The notes beneath the pieces were generated by a model. It was not told the DNA's origin and searched no databases. It saw only the letters and a program-made list of their open reading frames with translations. From NCBI RefSeq assembly GCF_029891735.1, contig NZ_JANQDH010000025.1, positions 1 through 62,796 of the forward strand: a DNA stretch of 62,796 bases. Direction: 5' to 3'. Both the position numbers and the translations under genes were made by a program. Positions 16,439 through 26,214 of the stretch are shown piece after piece. The first letter of the stretch is position 1. Each line of letters opens with the position of its first letter. The stretch is from Chrysosporum bergii ANA360D (GTDB taxonomy: Bacteria > Cyanobacteriota > Cyanobacteriia > Cyanobacteriales > Nostocaceae).

Positions 16439-17899
16439 ATGAATACCATCTATTGTTTAAATCCAGACTGTCTCCACCTTAACCCTGATAACTTCACATC
16501 TTGTCAACAATGCGGTAGTAAGTTAATTCTAACAGAAAGGTATATACCCCGGTCAATTTTAGGTCAAGGCGGTTTTGGGCGGACATTTCTGGCTACTGAC
16601 AAATATAAACCATCCCAGCCTTTTTGTGTCATTAAGCAATTTTTACCCCAAGCACAGGGGACATCTACTTTTGACAAAGCATCTGAGTTATTTGCACAGG
16701 AAGCACAACGACTAGAAGAGTTAGGTAAGCATCTCCAAATTCCTGACTTGATGGCTTATTTCGTGGTGGATAATCGCCAATACTTAGTACAAGAGTTTGT
16801 GGACGGAAACAACCTCCAGGCTGAGTTAGATCAAAATGGTGTATTTTCCGAACCACAGATTAGAACATTATTACTAGAAATATTACAGATTTTAGAATTT
16901 GTCCACAGTAAACAGGTAATACACAGAGATATTAAACCAGAAAATATTATCCGGCGTAGCAGTGACAACAAGTTGTTTTTAGTAGACTTTGGCGCGGCTA
17001 AAGCAGTAAAACCACAGCGACGCACAGCCGCAGGGACAATTATCGGTTCGGCGGAATATTGCGCTCCAGAGCAGTCTATGGGGAAACCGTTATTTATCAG
17101 TGATTTATATAGTTTAGGGGTGACCTGTTTGTATCTATTAACTCAAGTTAGCCCCTTTGATTTATACAGTCCCCTGGAAGGAGAATGGCTATGGCGAGAT
17201 CACCTGAATGGGAATGTAGTCAGTGATGAGTTGGGTCAGATTTTGGAAAAGTTAGCCCACCCCATCGCCAAGCATCGTTATCAATCTGCTGCAGAAGTTA
17301 TTAATGCTCTTAATCCTGGTGGTCATTCAGTTACCCAGTCACCCACCACAGTCCCCCCTGTTCCTACTCCATCTGTAACTTTACCAAGTCAGTATCAAAA
17401 GCTAGAGCGATTTTTAACAGATGGGGAATGGAAGAAAGCGGATGAGGAAACATTCCGGGTCATGTTAGCAGTGGCGAAGCGGGAAAAAGAAGATTGGTTA
17501 GATGAAGAAAGTATTGAGAATTTTCCCTGTGAAGACCTCCGTCTTATTGACGGGTTGTGGATCAAACACAGTAATGGGCGGTTTGGGTTTTCTTTACAGA
17601 AGCGCATTTATCAAAGTTTGGGAGGAAGCAGAGAGTATAACGCTAAAATCTGGGAAGCTTTTGGGGAAAGACTAGGATGGAAAAGAGGAAGAAGGGGATG
17701 GTTGCACTACACTAATATTACTTTTAACTACGATGCACCGGAAGCCCATCTTCCTTGCAGGTGTCATTTTATGTGGACATTTAAGGAATTGGAGGATGGG
17801 CGGATTGTTCTCGGTGGTTGGGGTCTGTTATCCCGTGTTGAGACTTGCATCAAGGAGACTCAAAGGGTGACACATTCTTCTCCCACTGTGATCAAGTAA
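16439..17899 (+). CDS. Ser/Thr protein kinase with zinc ribbon and GUN4 domain
   Basis: The 486-aa protein starts with a four-Cys zinc ribbon (Cys6, 11, 22, 25). A Hanks-type kinase follows: glycine loop GQGGFG (42-47), Lys66 in CVIKQF, HRDIKPEN (162-169), DFG at 183-185 and GSAEYCAPEQ. It should phosphorylate Ser/Thr with ATP. A Pro/Thr linker leads to a C-terminal GUN4-like domain (about 318-455; LERFLTDGEWKKADEETFRV, GFSLQKRIYQ). In GUN4 itself this fold binds porphyrins and activates Mg-chelatase, so the fusion may sense a tetrapyrrole. It faces the LanM-like operon and converges with the FHA-GAF gene, a potential phospho-Thr reader of its product. Confidence 0.9.
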   Translation: MNTIYCLNPDCLHLNPDNFTSCQQCGSKLILTERYIPRSILGQGGFGRTFLATDKYKPSQPFCVIKQFLPQAQGTSTFDKASELFAQEAQRLEELGKHLQIPDLMAYFVVDNRQYLVQEFVDGNNLQAELDQNGVFSEPQIRTLLLEILQILEFVHSKQVIHRDIKPENIIRRSSDNKLFLVDFGAAKAVKPQRRTAAGTIIGSAEYCAPEQSMGKPLFISDLYSLGVTCLYLLTQVSPFDLYSPLEGEWLWRDHLNGNVVSDELGQILEKLAHPIAKHRYQSAAEVINALNPGGHSVTQSPTTVPPVPTPSVTLPSQYQKLERFLTDGEWKKADEETFRVMLAVAKREKEDWLDEESIENFPCEDLRLIDGLWIKHSNGRFGFSLQKRIYQSLGGSREYNAKIWEAFGERLGWKRGRRGWLHYTNITFNYDAPEAHLPCRCHFMWTFKELEDGRIVLGGWGLLSRVETCIKETQRVTHSSPTVIK

Positions 17900-17966
17900 C
17901 AATCTTCAAGGGTAGGTCGAAATAGCATTGGTGAAACTCAAGTTAAATGACTCCAACAATGTATCT

Positions 17967-19064
17967 TTAAGTGAGATTATTGTTTTTTCTCAGCTGCTCT
18001 GCACGTTGCTGCAAACTTTGGAAAAAATCGCCCTCAATGATTTCAGCAACTTCTTCTTCTTTCTTTGATTCATCAATTTTAATTTGCAGTTCTAGCACTT
18101 GTTGTTTCAGTTTTTGTTCTCGCTTATAAAATTCCCGAGACAGATGAATGGCTGCTGCTGCTTGGTTAGCCAAAGCAGTTAAAAAGTCTAAATCCTCCTC
18201 AGTATAACGGACAAGGGGAGACAAATTATCAACATATAACACCCCCATGGTTTCTTGATGATTTTTCAGGGGGACGCACATACAATTCTGAATCCGGTCT
18301 AGGAGAATAGAAACAGAACCATGAAATCGCTCATCCCCCTTGGGATCTTGAGAGATAATTGCATCACCGCTCTTGTAGGCGACATTGACGATTTTGCGAC
18401 TGTAAAACTCTTGACTAGAATGAACATGATCTCGTAACTTGACCGCTTTTGGTTCGATTTGTTGAGACTCTTCATCCAATAAGAGAATTACCGCCCGGTC
18501 GATTCCCATAATTTGAAATAACAAATCCAGAATTTTTTGCAACAGTTGATCTGGTTCATCGGGGGAACACAGCTGTTTACTGACTTCTAAAAGAATTTTT
18601 AGTTTGTTGACTGGGCGTTGCTGATTATTGTCAGTATCAAGATTAACAATTGACTGATTTTTGGAGTTTTTACCCAGCAAATTCTCTAGTTGATTGGGAG
18701 TTTGGGGTAGAGGAATTTGTTTGAATTTCTCGCCTAGTGATTCTTGATCATCAATATCCTTTAGCCGTGATGTGGTCAGGTGGTGGACAAATTTAAATGT
18801 GGCTGTACCGCACATAACTTGATCACCTCCACTCAATTGACATACATCAACCTGGACTTGATTGACAAAAGTATGATTACTACTACCACAATCTTTAATA
18901 GTTACACTGTTATGAGTAACAAAAATCTGAGCATGGTGACGAGATACAGTTTCTTCTAGCAGAACAATAGTATTATCTATTTGGCGACCTATTGTGTTAA
19001 CTCCAAGTTTCAATTGATAAACTCTTTCATTTGCTGTTTCAGAAGCGTAGATTAAGTAAGACAC
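17967..19064 (-). CDS. FHA-GAF signalling protein
   Basis: This 365-aa protein has an N-terminal FHA domain (residues about 20-90; TIGRQIDNTIVL, SRHHAQIF, DCGSSNHTFVN), the fold that binds phosphothreonine peptides. A GAF domain follows (about 150-320; DRAVILLLDEE, CMCVPLKNHQETMGVLYVDN) that may bind a small ligand or mediate dimerisation. A Lys/Glu-rich coiled coil forms the C-terminus. It starts at ATG 19064, 39 bp downstream of the ParA-like gene, and is likely co-transcribed with it. With a Ser/Thr kinase 67 bp away on the opposite strand, it is a natural reader of that kinase's output, which is inference from position. Confidence 0.85.
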   Translation of the reverse strand: MSYLIYASETANERVYQLKLGVNTIGRQIDNTIVLLEETVSRHHAQIFVTHNSVTIKDCGSSNHTFVNQVQVDVCQLSGGDQVMCGTATFKFVHHLTTSRLKDIDDQESLGEKFKQIPLPQTPNQLENLLGKNSKNQSIVNLDTDNNQQRPVNKLKILLEVSKQLCSPDEPDQLLQKILDLLFQIMGIDRAVILLLDEESQQIEPKAVKLRDHVHSSQEFYSRKIVNVAYKSGDAIISQDPKGDERFHGSVSILLDRIQNCMCVPLKNHQETMGVLYVDNLSPLVRYTEEDLDFLTALANQAAAAIHLSREFYKREQKLKQQVLELQIKIDESKKEEEVAEIIEGDFFQSLQQRAEQLRKNNNLT

Positions 19065-19103
19065 GGTTGCTACTCGGATATTTTCTAACTATATTTAAAT
19101 GAT

Positions 19104-19889
19104 TTAAATCCTAATGGCCTGGTTAGTAATTTGTTGAGCCATTTTTTGCATAACTTCAGTGATGGGATGGTTTTTGTATTTAATTGTAAATATCCCTTGA
19201 CTAGCTAAACGTAGCATATCGGCAGAGTCTGGGAGGATGCCTAACACTGGTAAATTGTAGGTTTGTGTGACTTGTTGGCGCATTTTTTCAAAGTCGTATT
19301 CAGGTAAAGCTTTATTAACAATGAGAAACATCTGAGGGACTTTCAGTCGCCGGGCTACGTCTACTGTAACTGCGGTTCCCTGAAAGTCTTGTTGATCTGG
19401 TCGCAATATCAACAGCAGAGTTTGGGAAACTGTTAAAGAAAGTAAAGTTTCTTCACTGAGACCAGGATGGGTATCAATGAATAGATAATCTAATTTTAAT
19501 TCCTTAATCAGCTGCTGATATCCTTGAAATAACAATTCTGGATCAAAACCTTCTCTTAATATGCGAGAAATTTCATTGAGTTTGACGCTGGCGGGAACTA
19601 AATAAATTTTGCTATCAGGAGTTCCCTGATTTTCTAGCACATGACTGACATCATGGGCAGCATCACTAATTTTACTCTTCCCCCACAGAAAGTCATTCAA
19701 AGTGTTCAAGGTGCGATTGCTTTTTTGAAGTTCCAAGCCAAAGAGAATGTGAATTCCCGGGGAAGGAAGGTCGGTATCAATAATACCAACACGATTTCCT
19801 TCACGAGCAACTAGGGTAGCCAGATTAGCTGTGGTATTAGATTTCCCAGTCCCGCCCCGATAAGAGTGAATAGAAATAATTTTTGACAT
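19104..19889 (-). CDS. ParA/MinD-like ATPase
   Basis: The 261-aa protein has the deviant Walker A of the ParA/MinD/Soj group (YRGGTGKSNTTANLA near residue 10), IIDTDLPSPGIHILFGLE and DYLFIDTHPGLSEETL. It has no ParA DNA-binding N-terminal helix and no partner ParB gene. In this family ATP-driven dimers on membrane or nucleoid position other complexes. The first gene of a two-gene minus operon (ATPase then FHA-GAF), it is divergent from the NHLP export operon across 104 bp. It may position or gate the exporter, which is inference. Confidence 0.85.
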   Translation of the reverse strand: MSKIISIHSYRGGTGKSNTTANLATLVAREGNRVGIIDTDLPSPGIHILFGLELQKSNRTLNTLNDFLWGKSKISDAAHDVSHVLENQGTPDSKIYLVPASVKLNEISRILREGFDPELLFQGYQQLIKELKLDYLFIDTHPGLSEETLLSLTVSQTLLLILRPDQQDFQGTAVTVDVARRLKVPQMFLIVNKALPEYDFEKMRQQVTQTYNLPVLGILPDSADMLRLASQGIFTIKYKNHPITEVMQKMAQQITNQAIRI

Positions 19890-19993
19890 AGACTTAATTA
19901 CTCACCATTGAAAAAATATACCAATCCCCACAATATACAACGAATTTTTCCAGTATTACTATTTCTAACATACTTTGTTCCTGTGGGGTAGCA

Positions 19994-21169
19994 ATGGATT
20001 CTTTACAGTTGTGTGCCGATACCTTGGCAGCTTATGGAGCGAGTGAGTCAGAAACTCTAGAACTGCTGAATTACAATGAAAATCTGTTCACTCCTCCCCG
20101 TCCAGAACAACTACACCAAAACCGTGTTGAACCTCATCTTGCCACCTGGAACCAATATGTACAACAGTCTCATACCATTGGGGCTTATGCAGCCTTAAAA
20201 CCACACTTAGTGCAGTTACAGTTCCCTATTTATTCTGGTATTAGCGAAACCCAAGAATATCGAGCCGCAACCCGCCAAGGAAAATCAACCGAACACATGA
20301 AGATTTCTAACGGGTTTACTTTGCTGCAACCAGAAAAACTGCAACTATACACATATCAAACCTTAGCTGGTGAGATTCCCATCTTAGTTGCAGGTAACAG
20401 ACCTGACTTTATTAGCTTAGTCCAAGCCTTAACAAAACGCAATGAACCCCACCCCATCCCGGAATCAATGGGGGCTTGCATTATCCAGGGGTATAACAAC
20501 TGGCATCGAGTGCGAGAATATCAGCAAGAATGGCTAAAGGAAAATCAAGATGATCAACTAAGATGGAATGCCGAATTTCAACGCCTAGTCCAGCGCCCAG
20601 AACTGTACCGGGATCGCTTTATTTTGCTCAGTCAAGGTACATATAGCAACGTTAGTGCTACTAAGTTAGGATTAGACCAACAAAAATGGCTAGAACTTTC
20701 TGGTAAAATTCGCTTAGAACACGAATGCACCCATTACGTAACGCGCCGTTGGTTCGGCTCGATGCGAAATAACATTCTTGATGAGTTAATTGCAGATTAT
20801 CGTGGTATTGTCAGTGCAATCGGCCATTATCGGGCTGATTGGTTTTTACATTTTCTGGGTTTAGAAGCTTTTCCCATCTATCGTCCAGGAGGCAGATTAG
20901 AAAATTACCGGGGGAACCCCCCACTTTCGGAAGGGGCGTTTAAAATTTTACAAAGGCTAGTCAAAGCAGCAGCGGAGAACTTAGAACAGTTTGAGCAAAA
21001 GTATCAAATAAACCCAAAAACCAAAGCAGAAGCAATGTCCATATTTATAGGCTTGACAACCATTAGACTGGAAGAATTGGCATCTGAAGCCGGAATATCC
21101 CTAATCGAAACAGCTGTAGAGAATGCCAAACAACTTATTGGTCAAAACCAAGAAATTACAACCCAGTGA
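19994..21169 (+). CDS. DUF7005-family protein with HExxH metallopeptidase-like motif
   Basis: The 391-aa protein is the kind of hypothetical protein that opens cyanobacterial NHLP-export operons (recalled as DUF7005). No signal peptide is visible. A zinc-peptidase-like motif HECTH lies at 243-247, and DELIAD follows at 263-268, which would supply Glu264 as third ligand in a gluzincin-like arrangement. The remainder is helical and unassigned. If active it would be a cytosolic peptidase, perhaps acting on the exported peptide; no activity has been shown by sequence alone. It starts at ATG 19994 and is followed after 41 bp by the cyclic-nucleotide-binding gene. Confidence 0.7.
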   Translation: MDSLQLCADTLAAYGASESETLELLNYNENLFTPPRPEQLHQNRVEPHLATWNQYVQQSHTIGAYAALKPHLVQLQFPIYSGISETQEYRAATRQGKSTEHMKISNGFTLLQPEKLQLYTYQTLAGEIPILVAGNRPDFISLVQALTKRNEPHPIPESMGACIIQGYNNWHRVREYQQEWLKENQDDQLRWNAEFQRLVQRPELYRDRFILLSQGTYSNVSATKLGLDQQKWLELSGKIRLEHECTHYVTRRWFGSMRNNILDELIADYRGIVSAIGHYRADWFLHFLGLEAFPIYRPGGRLENYRGNPPLSEGAFKILQRLVKAAAENLEQFEQKYQINPKTKAEAMSIFIGLTTIRLEELASEAGISLIETAVENAKQLIGQNQEITTQ

Positions 21170-21210
21170 AATACAACCCTTGAGACTTTCATGATTAAAC
21201 AGGTGAGACT

Positions 21211-22317
21211 ATGATAGACCTTTTTCTGAAACAGTTAAGTAATGGCGATATCCAATGGCTGAAGCAAAACGGACACACGGAAAACATTCAGACAGGGGGC
21301 GTGTTAATTGAACAGGCGCGATCGCCTGATTTTTTATACCTAATCATTAGTGGCGAATTCATGGGGAGTATTAGCCAAAATCAAGGGGGTAGATTAGGGC
21401 GTGTGTTTGCAGCCCTGGAAGATGATCAAGACTTAGAACAGGAAATTGCCCGCTTTTCCCCAGGGGAAGTGATGGGAACAGTTTCAACCGTGGAGCTAAC
21501 CCCGGCGAAAATGACCATTAGAGCCACAGAAAACTCCTCCTTACTCGCCATTCCCCATCCGCTACTCCAACAACAAATAACACAAGACCTGGGTTTTGCC
21601 TCCCGATTTTATCGAGGAATAGCAACTTTACTCTCAGAGCGTTTTGGGCGACTTGTTCAATACTTTCTGCGTCAGCACAAAAAACAAATTCCCCCTCTAG
21701 AGGATGTACCCCTAATTTTTGGGGAACTGCGTGACAGTGATGTTGACTGGATGCTAAACGTGGGTAGATTAACACAAATATCAGCCCAAGAAGTTCTCAT
21801 TCTCAATGGGGAACAGATGGAAAATCTTTATATCCTCCTGCAAGGGACAATAGCCGTCCTTGTCAAAGAAGAACAGCCCAATAAACTCATCAGCTTGTTT
21901 GCAGCCTTAGAAAGGGATGAACAAACAGATGAATCATTAGCCACAGAGATCATCCGTCTCAACAGAGGAGAAATTTTAGGAGAGGCGATCGCTTTAAACG
22001 ATCCCATGTCAAACTACACCTTGAGAGCCTTAGAAAATTGCAGCTTACTCACCATTCCGGGTCAACACCTGCTAGTCAAATTACAGCAAGATGTCGGCAT
22101 TGCAGCGCGGTTCTATCGAGTTGTTTCCATGCTGATTTCCGGGAGATTACAAGGCTTAATTAGCCGTTTGGGATATGGTCGAAGTCCCTACCAAGTCGGG
22201 CAAACTCTAGACACACAAGCAACTTATGAGGATGAAATTGATTTAGAAATCATGGATAACCTGACTCTGGGCGGGGCCAGATTCGACTGGATGCTCAAAC
22301 GATTAAAAGTCAGTTAA
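21211..22317 (+). CDS. Protein with two cyclic-nucleotide-binding domains
   Basis: This 368-aa protein holds two CAP-family effector domains in tandem (residues about 15-140 and 180-320). Each has the hydrophobic strand pattern (FLYLIISGEF; NLYILLQGTI), the PGEVMGTVS or RGEILGEAI glycine turn, and a closing LLAIPHPLL or LLTIPGQHLL strand. The canonical phosphate-binding Arg-Ala pair is not obvious, so nucleotide binding is uncertain. No HTH follows, so it is not a CRP-type regulator. Similar proteins precede NHLP adaptor genes in cyanobacteria and may gate the transporter. A HIP1 site lies inside the gene. Confidence 0.8.
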   Translation: MIDLFLKQLSNGDIQWLKQNGHTENIQTGGVLIEQARSPDFLYLIISGEFMGSISQNQGGRLGRVFAALEDDQDLEQEIARFSPGEVMGTVSTVELTPAKMTIRATENSSLLAIPHPLLQQQITQDLGFASRFYRGIATLLSERFGRLVQYFLRQHKKQIPPLEDVPLIFGELRDSDVDWMLNVGRLTQISAQEVLILNGEQMENLYILLQGTIAVLVKEEQPNKLISLFAALERDEQTDESLATEIIRLNRGEILGEAIALNDPMSNYTLRALENCSLLTIPGQHLLVKLQQDVGIAARFYRVVSMLISGRLQGLISRLGYGRSPYQVGQTLDTQATYEDEIDLEIMDNLTLGGARFDWMLKRLKVS

Positions 22318-22365
22318 ACATTGATCAAGCATAAATTATCAGTGGGCATCAGTGGATTAATTATT

Positions 22366-23988
22366 ATGTCAGATTCATCAAAAAAACTATTTCGTCAGGA
22401 AGCTTTAGAACGCCTATCCTCACCAGAAAGGCTCGACCAGCTGATGAACGTTGTCAATCCTAGAGCTTGGTTACCACTAACCGGCTTGGGATCTTTGGTA
22501 GCAGTAGCCGCAGTTTGGAGTATTGTTGGTCGGCTTCCCCTCACAGTCACAGGACAAGGTGTGTTGCTCTATCCTCGCGGTGTAGTCCAATTTCAAGCAC
22601 CTAGTGAAGGAACCGTCACCAAACTTAGCATTAAATCTGGAGATGAAATCAAAAAAGGCGACATCATCGGATTGATTAGCCAACCTGCTCTAGAACAGCA
22701 ACTGCAACAAGAGCAGAAAAAGCTGAGAGAATTATTGACTCAAGCGCAAGAAAGCGAATCAGCCCTCAACACAAGACTAACTGCAGAAAGGGAAAATCTA
22801 GCTAAACAACAAGCCACCCTCCAATCCAGTCTAGAAAGAGAATCCATCATACCCAGGTTACGCCAACAAAACCTGAAACTACTAGCACAAAATCGTGAGT
22901 TGATTGAAAAAAGACTTAGGGACGACCAAAAAGTTTTACCCAATCTGCGTCAACGAAGTTTCGATTCTATTAAACAAAAAAAAGAAGGTCTCAATAACCG
23001 CCTGAAGCAAATTAACAAATTGCTCCCCCAACTGGAAACACAGCTAGAGGCTCGACGCAGCTTGTATGACCAAAAAATTGTTAGTGCTGATGTGATGTTA
23101 GGGGCTCAAAGAGAATACTTTGATAGTCTAGCCCAACTCTCCGATCTGGAAGCCCAAGAGAAACAGCTAGAACTAGAGCAGGTAAATACAGAACGACAGT
23201 ATTTAGACAGCATTAACCAAAGTAACCAACTGAAAGTTCAACTACAAGAAATTCAGGTCAATGAAGTTGATCTAGAAAGACAATACCAGCAAAGCCTGAA
23301 TAAAATCGACGAACTAAACACCCAACTTCAAGGAATTAACAGTCAACTAGCCAAGTTAGCTCAAGAAGAATTAGAGGCAAACATTAATAGTAAGAATAGA
23401 ATTGATGAAGTAAAAGTCAGAATAGCTCAATTAAAAAAGGAAATAGAATTAAAAAGCCAAATTATCAGTGATTATGATGGCAAAGTCCTTGAATTATCAG
23501 TTGTACCCGGGCAAATAGTTTCTGGAGGATCTCGTTTAGGATCAATTAATGCCAAAGGTACTGTTGCCAAACTGATGGGCGTCATTTACTTTGCTGACAA
23601 AGATGGTAAGCAAGTTCAACAGGGAATGGAAGTGCAAGTCACCCCCAGTTTAGTTAAGCGAGAACGATTTGGTGGTATTTTAGGCACTGTAAAAAATGTC
23701 GCACCTTTTCCAGTAACAGTGCAGGATATGTCAACCATTATCGGTAACCAAAATCTGGCAGAAAATCTAGCTCAAGGTCTGGCATCAGGAGGCGGTACTG
23801 CCCCTGTGCAAGTGTTCGCTGAACTGGAAACTGCCAATACCAATAGTGGCTATAAATGGTCTTCTTCCACAGGTCCTGACATCCAACTGTCTCCAGGGAC
23901 TACCGTACAGGTTCGGGTCAAGGTGGGAGAAATTGCACCTATAGCCTACGTCATCCCCATCTTTAGGTCTATTACTGGTATTGATTAG
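22366..23988 (+). CDS. NHLP bacteriocin-system HlyD-like secretion protein
   Basis: The membrane-fusion/adaptor protein has a short cytoplasmic start (LFRQEALERLSSPERLDQL), one transmembrane helix (LTGLGSLVAVAAVWSIVGRL) and a biotinyl-lipoyl-like hairpin (VTKLSIKSGDEIKKGDIIGL). A long coiled coil follows (about 120-360), then the return lipoyl/beta-barrel part (GGSRLGSIN, PGTTVQVRVKVGEI). It should link the inner-membrane ABC exporters to the periplasm. I place the start at ATG 22366 because family members begin here; the frame also opens upstream at TTG 22321. It is 6 bp from the next gene, in the same operon. Confidence 0.9.
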   Translation: MSDSSKKLFRQEALERLSSPERLDQLMNVVNPRAWLPLTGLGSLVAVAAVWSIVGRLPLTVTGQGVLLYPRGVVQFQAPSEGTVTKLSIKSGDEIKKGDIIGLISQPALEQQLQQEQKKLRELLTQAQESESALNTRLTAERENLAKQQATLQSSLERESIIPRLRQQNLKLLAQNRELIEKRLRDDQKVLPNLRQRSFDSIKQKKEGLNNRLKQINKLLPQLETQLEARRSLYDQKIVSADVMLGAQREYFDSLAQLSDLEAQEKQLELEQVNTERQYLDSINQSNQLKVQLQEIQVNEVDLERQYQQSLNKIDELNTQLQGINSQLAKLAQEELEANINSKNRIDEVKVRIAQLKKEIELKSQIISDYDGKVLELSVVPGQIVSGGSRLGSINAKGTVAKLMGVIYFADKDGKQVQQGMEVQVTPSLVKRERFGGILGTVKNVAPFPVTVQDMSTIIGNQNLAENLAQGLASGGGTAPVQVFAELETANTNSGYKWSSSTGPDIQLSPGTTVQVRVKVGEIAPIAYVIPIFRSITGID

Positions 23989-23994
23989 CATACT

Positions 23995-26211
23995 ATGAGT
24001 ATAGCATTTATTTCTAACTTGATCAGACGGAGTGACGGTGGTCGAGTGCGAACTCCCACCATGCTGCAAATGGAAGCCGTGGAGTGTGGAGCAGCAGCAC
24101 TGGGCATTGTCTTGGGTTATTACGGCCGCATAGTCCCCCTGACGGAATTGCGGCTGGAATGTGGTGTATCTAGGGATGGTAGCAAAGCCTCTAATGTTCT
24201 TAAAGCTGCTCGATTATATGGTTTAAACGCCAAAGGCTTTAAAAAATCTTTGGCAGCAGTGCAAGAAATTAAACCTCCTTTTATTGTTTTCTGGAACTTC
24301 AACCACTTTTTAGTAGTGGAGGGCTTTGTTGACAAAAACGTTTACATTAACGATCCAGCCACAGGTCCAAGAAAGGTTTCCTTAGATGAATTCGACCAAG
24401 GGTTTACGGGTGTGATCCTAGTGATGGAACCGGGACCAGAATTTAAGAAAGGTGGTAAAAAAAAGGGGATTATCCCCGCATTAGCTACACGGTTACAAAC
24501 CTCCCGTTTGGCGATTATTTTCTGCTTGGTGGCCGGGTTGTTGCTGACAATTCCTCGCCTGGCTATACCTGCCTTTACTCAAGTATTTATTGATGAAATT
24601 ATCATTGAAAATCGCACTGACTGGCTGCGCCCCCTGGTGTTGGGTATGGTTTTAACAGCTTTGCTCACCGGTTTATTAACCCGATTGCAGCTCACATATC
24701 TGCGAAGATTACTACTCAAGCTCTCAGTTACTATGTCCGGTCAGTTTATTTGGCATACTATCCGTTTGCCAGTGGGGTTTTATGCCCAACGCTTTGCCGG
24801 CGAAATTAGTAGTCGTGTTCAACTCAATGATCAGGTGGCACAAATCCTTTCAGGACGTTTGGCCACCACTATCATAGACTCCGTGATGATAGTGTTTTAT
24901 GCCTTGATCATGTTTTTCTATGATCCATTGTTGACCTGGATTGCCATTATTTTCGCCGTCGCTAACTTCATTGCCTTACAGTCCCTATCTCGGAGCCGAG
25001 TAGATGCCAATATCAGATTGTCACAAGAAACAGGAAAAGTCGCAGGAATAGCTATTAGTGGTATTCAAAGCATAGAAACAGTCAAGGCCAGTGGGTTAGA
25101 GTTGGACTTATTTTCTAAGTTTGCCGGCTATTACGCCAAAAGCATCAACGCCCAACAAGAGTTAGGGATACCCACCAGAGTCCTCGGAACCTTCTCCACA
25201 GTCTTGACTTCCGTGGCAGTCACTTCAATATTAGTGGTGGGGGGATTTAGGGTAATGGCAGGAAGTCTCAGTATCGGGGGACTCATCGCTTACCAAACCC
25301 TGACCGGGGAATTTTTCCAGCCGGTCAATCAACTGGTCAACTTTGCCGGTACTCTACAAGACCTAGAAGCCAACTTAAATCGTCTAGATGACGTTTTAGA
25401 AAACCCCATAGATCCCGAAGCCCAACGAGCAATTGACCAGGATAACTCCAGCCCGGCTATGTATAGCCAAGAGTCTTTTAAATTACAAGGGTATGTGGCA
25501 TTGCGGGGACTCACCTTTGGCTACAGTCGCCTAGAAGATCCCCTGATTCAAGATTTAAACTTGAGCCTAAAACCCGGTCAAAGAGTTGCCCTCATCGGTG
25601 GGAGTGGTTCCGGTAAATCTACTGTGGCTAAGTTGCTCACCGGACTATACCAACCCTGGTCAGGGGAAATACTCCTAGATGGTATCCCCCGGCGGCAAAT
25701 TACTCGCCCCATCCTAGCCAATTCTTTGGCTATGGTAGAGCAGGAAATCTTTCTATTTGCAGGAACCGTGCGGGACAACCTCACCCTTTGGGACTCAACC
25801 GTACCGGAAGAAGATATCATTGCAGCCTGTCAAGATGCAGCCATCCACGATTTGATTCTGAATACCCCTGGAGGCTACAATAGTCAACTCAGTGAAGGTG
25901 GGATGAATCTAAGCGGAGGACAGCGCCAGCGATTGGAAATTGCCCGCGCTCTAGTGAGAAATCCGTCTATATTAGTTTTAGATGAAGCAACTAGTGCCCT
26001 TGACGCGGAAACCGAGCTAATTATTGACAGAAACTTACGCAGACGGGGTTGTTCTTGTATTGTGGTTGCCCATCGACTGAGTACTATTCGTGACTGTGAT
26101 GAAATTATAGTCTTAGAACGAGGGAAAGTGGTACAGCGAGGTACTCACGAAGAGTTACGCAATCAGCCCGGAGTTTACACACGCTTAGTTGGTACTCAAG
26201 AAGAAGGATAA
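23995..26211 (+). CDS. NHLP-type ABC exporter with C39 peptidase domain
   Basis: The 738-aa protein is a peptidase-containing ABC transporter. Its N-terminal C39 domain has Cys31 in AVECGAAALG, His in NHFLVVEGF and Asp in YINDPATGPRKV, so the protease triad looks intact. It should cut a double-glycine-type leader during export. Six transmembrane helices (about 165-430) and a full ATPase follow: Walker A GGSGSGKST, signature LSGGQRQRLEIARAL, Walker B ILVLDEATSALD. NHLP exporters act on nitrile-hydratase-like or Nif11-like leader peptides; none is encoded in the window. It lies between the HlyD gene and a second ABC subunit, 3 bp from the latter. Confidence 0.93.
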   Translation: MSIAFISNLIRRSDGGRVRTPTMLQMEAVECGAAALGIVLGYYGRIVPLTELRLECGVSRDGSKASNVLKAARLYGLNAKGFKKSLAAVQEIKPPFIVFWNFNHFLVVEGFVDKNVYINDPATGPRKVSLDEFDQGFTGVILVMEPGPEFKKGGKKKGIIPALATRLQTSRLAIIFCLVAGLLLTIPRLAIPAFTQVFIDEIIIENRTDWLRPLVLGMVLTALLTGLLTRLQLTYLRRLLLKLSVTMSGQFIWHTIRLPVGFYAQRFAGEISSRVQLNDQVAQILSGRLATTIIDSVMIVFYALIMFFYDPLLTWIAIIFAVANFIALQSLSRSRVDANIRLSQETGKVAGIAISGIQSIETVKASGLELDLFSKFAGYYAKSINAQQELGIPTRVLGTFSTVLTSVAVTSILVVGGFRVMAGSLSIGGLIAYQTLTGEFFQPVNQLVNFAGTLQDLEANLNRLDDVLENPIDPEAQRAIDQDNSSPAMYSQESFKLQGYVALRGLTFGYSRLEDPLIQDLNLSLKPGQRVALIGGSGSGKSTVAKLLTGLYQPWSGEILLDGIPRRQITRPILANSLAMVEQEIFLFAGTVRDNLTLWDSTVPEEDIIAACQDAAIHDLILNTPGGYNSQLSEGGMNLSGGQRQRLEIARALVRNPSILVLDEATSALDAETELIIDRNLRRRGCSCIVVAHRLSTIRDCDEIIVLERGKVVQRGTHEELRNQPGVYTRLVGTQEEG

Positions 26212-26214
26212 ATT

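Noticed and set aside
19104-19889. ParA-like gene as part of a plasmid partition system
   Set aside because: No parB gene or centromere-like repeats are present and the neighbours are chromosomal-type secretion and signalling genes.
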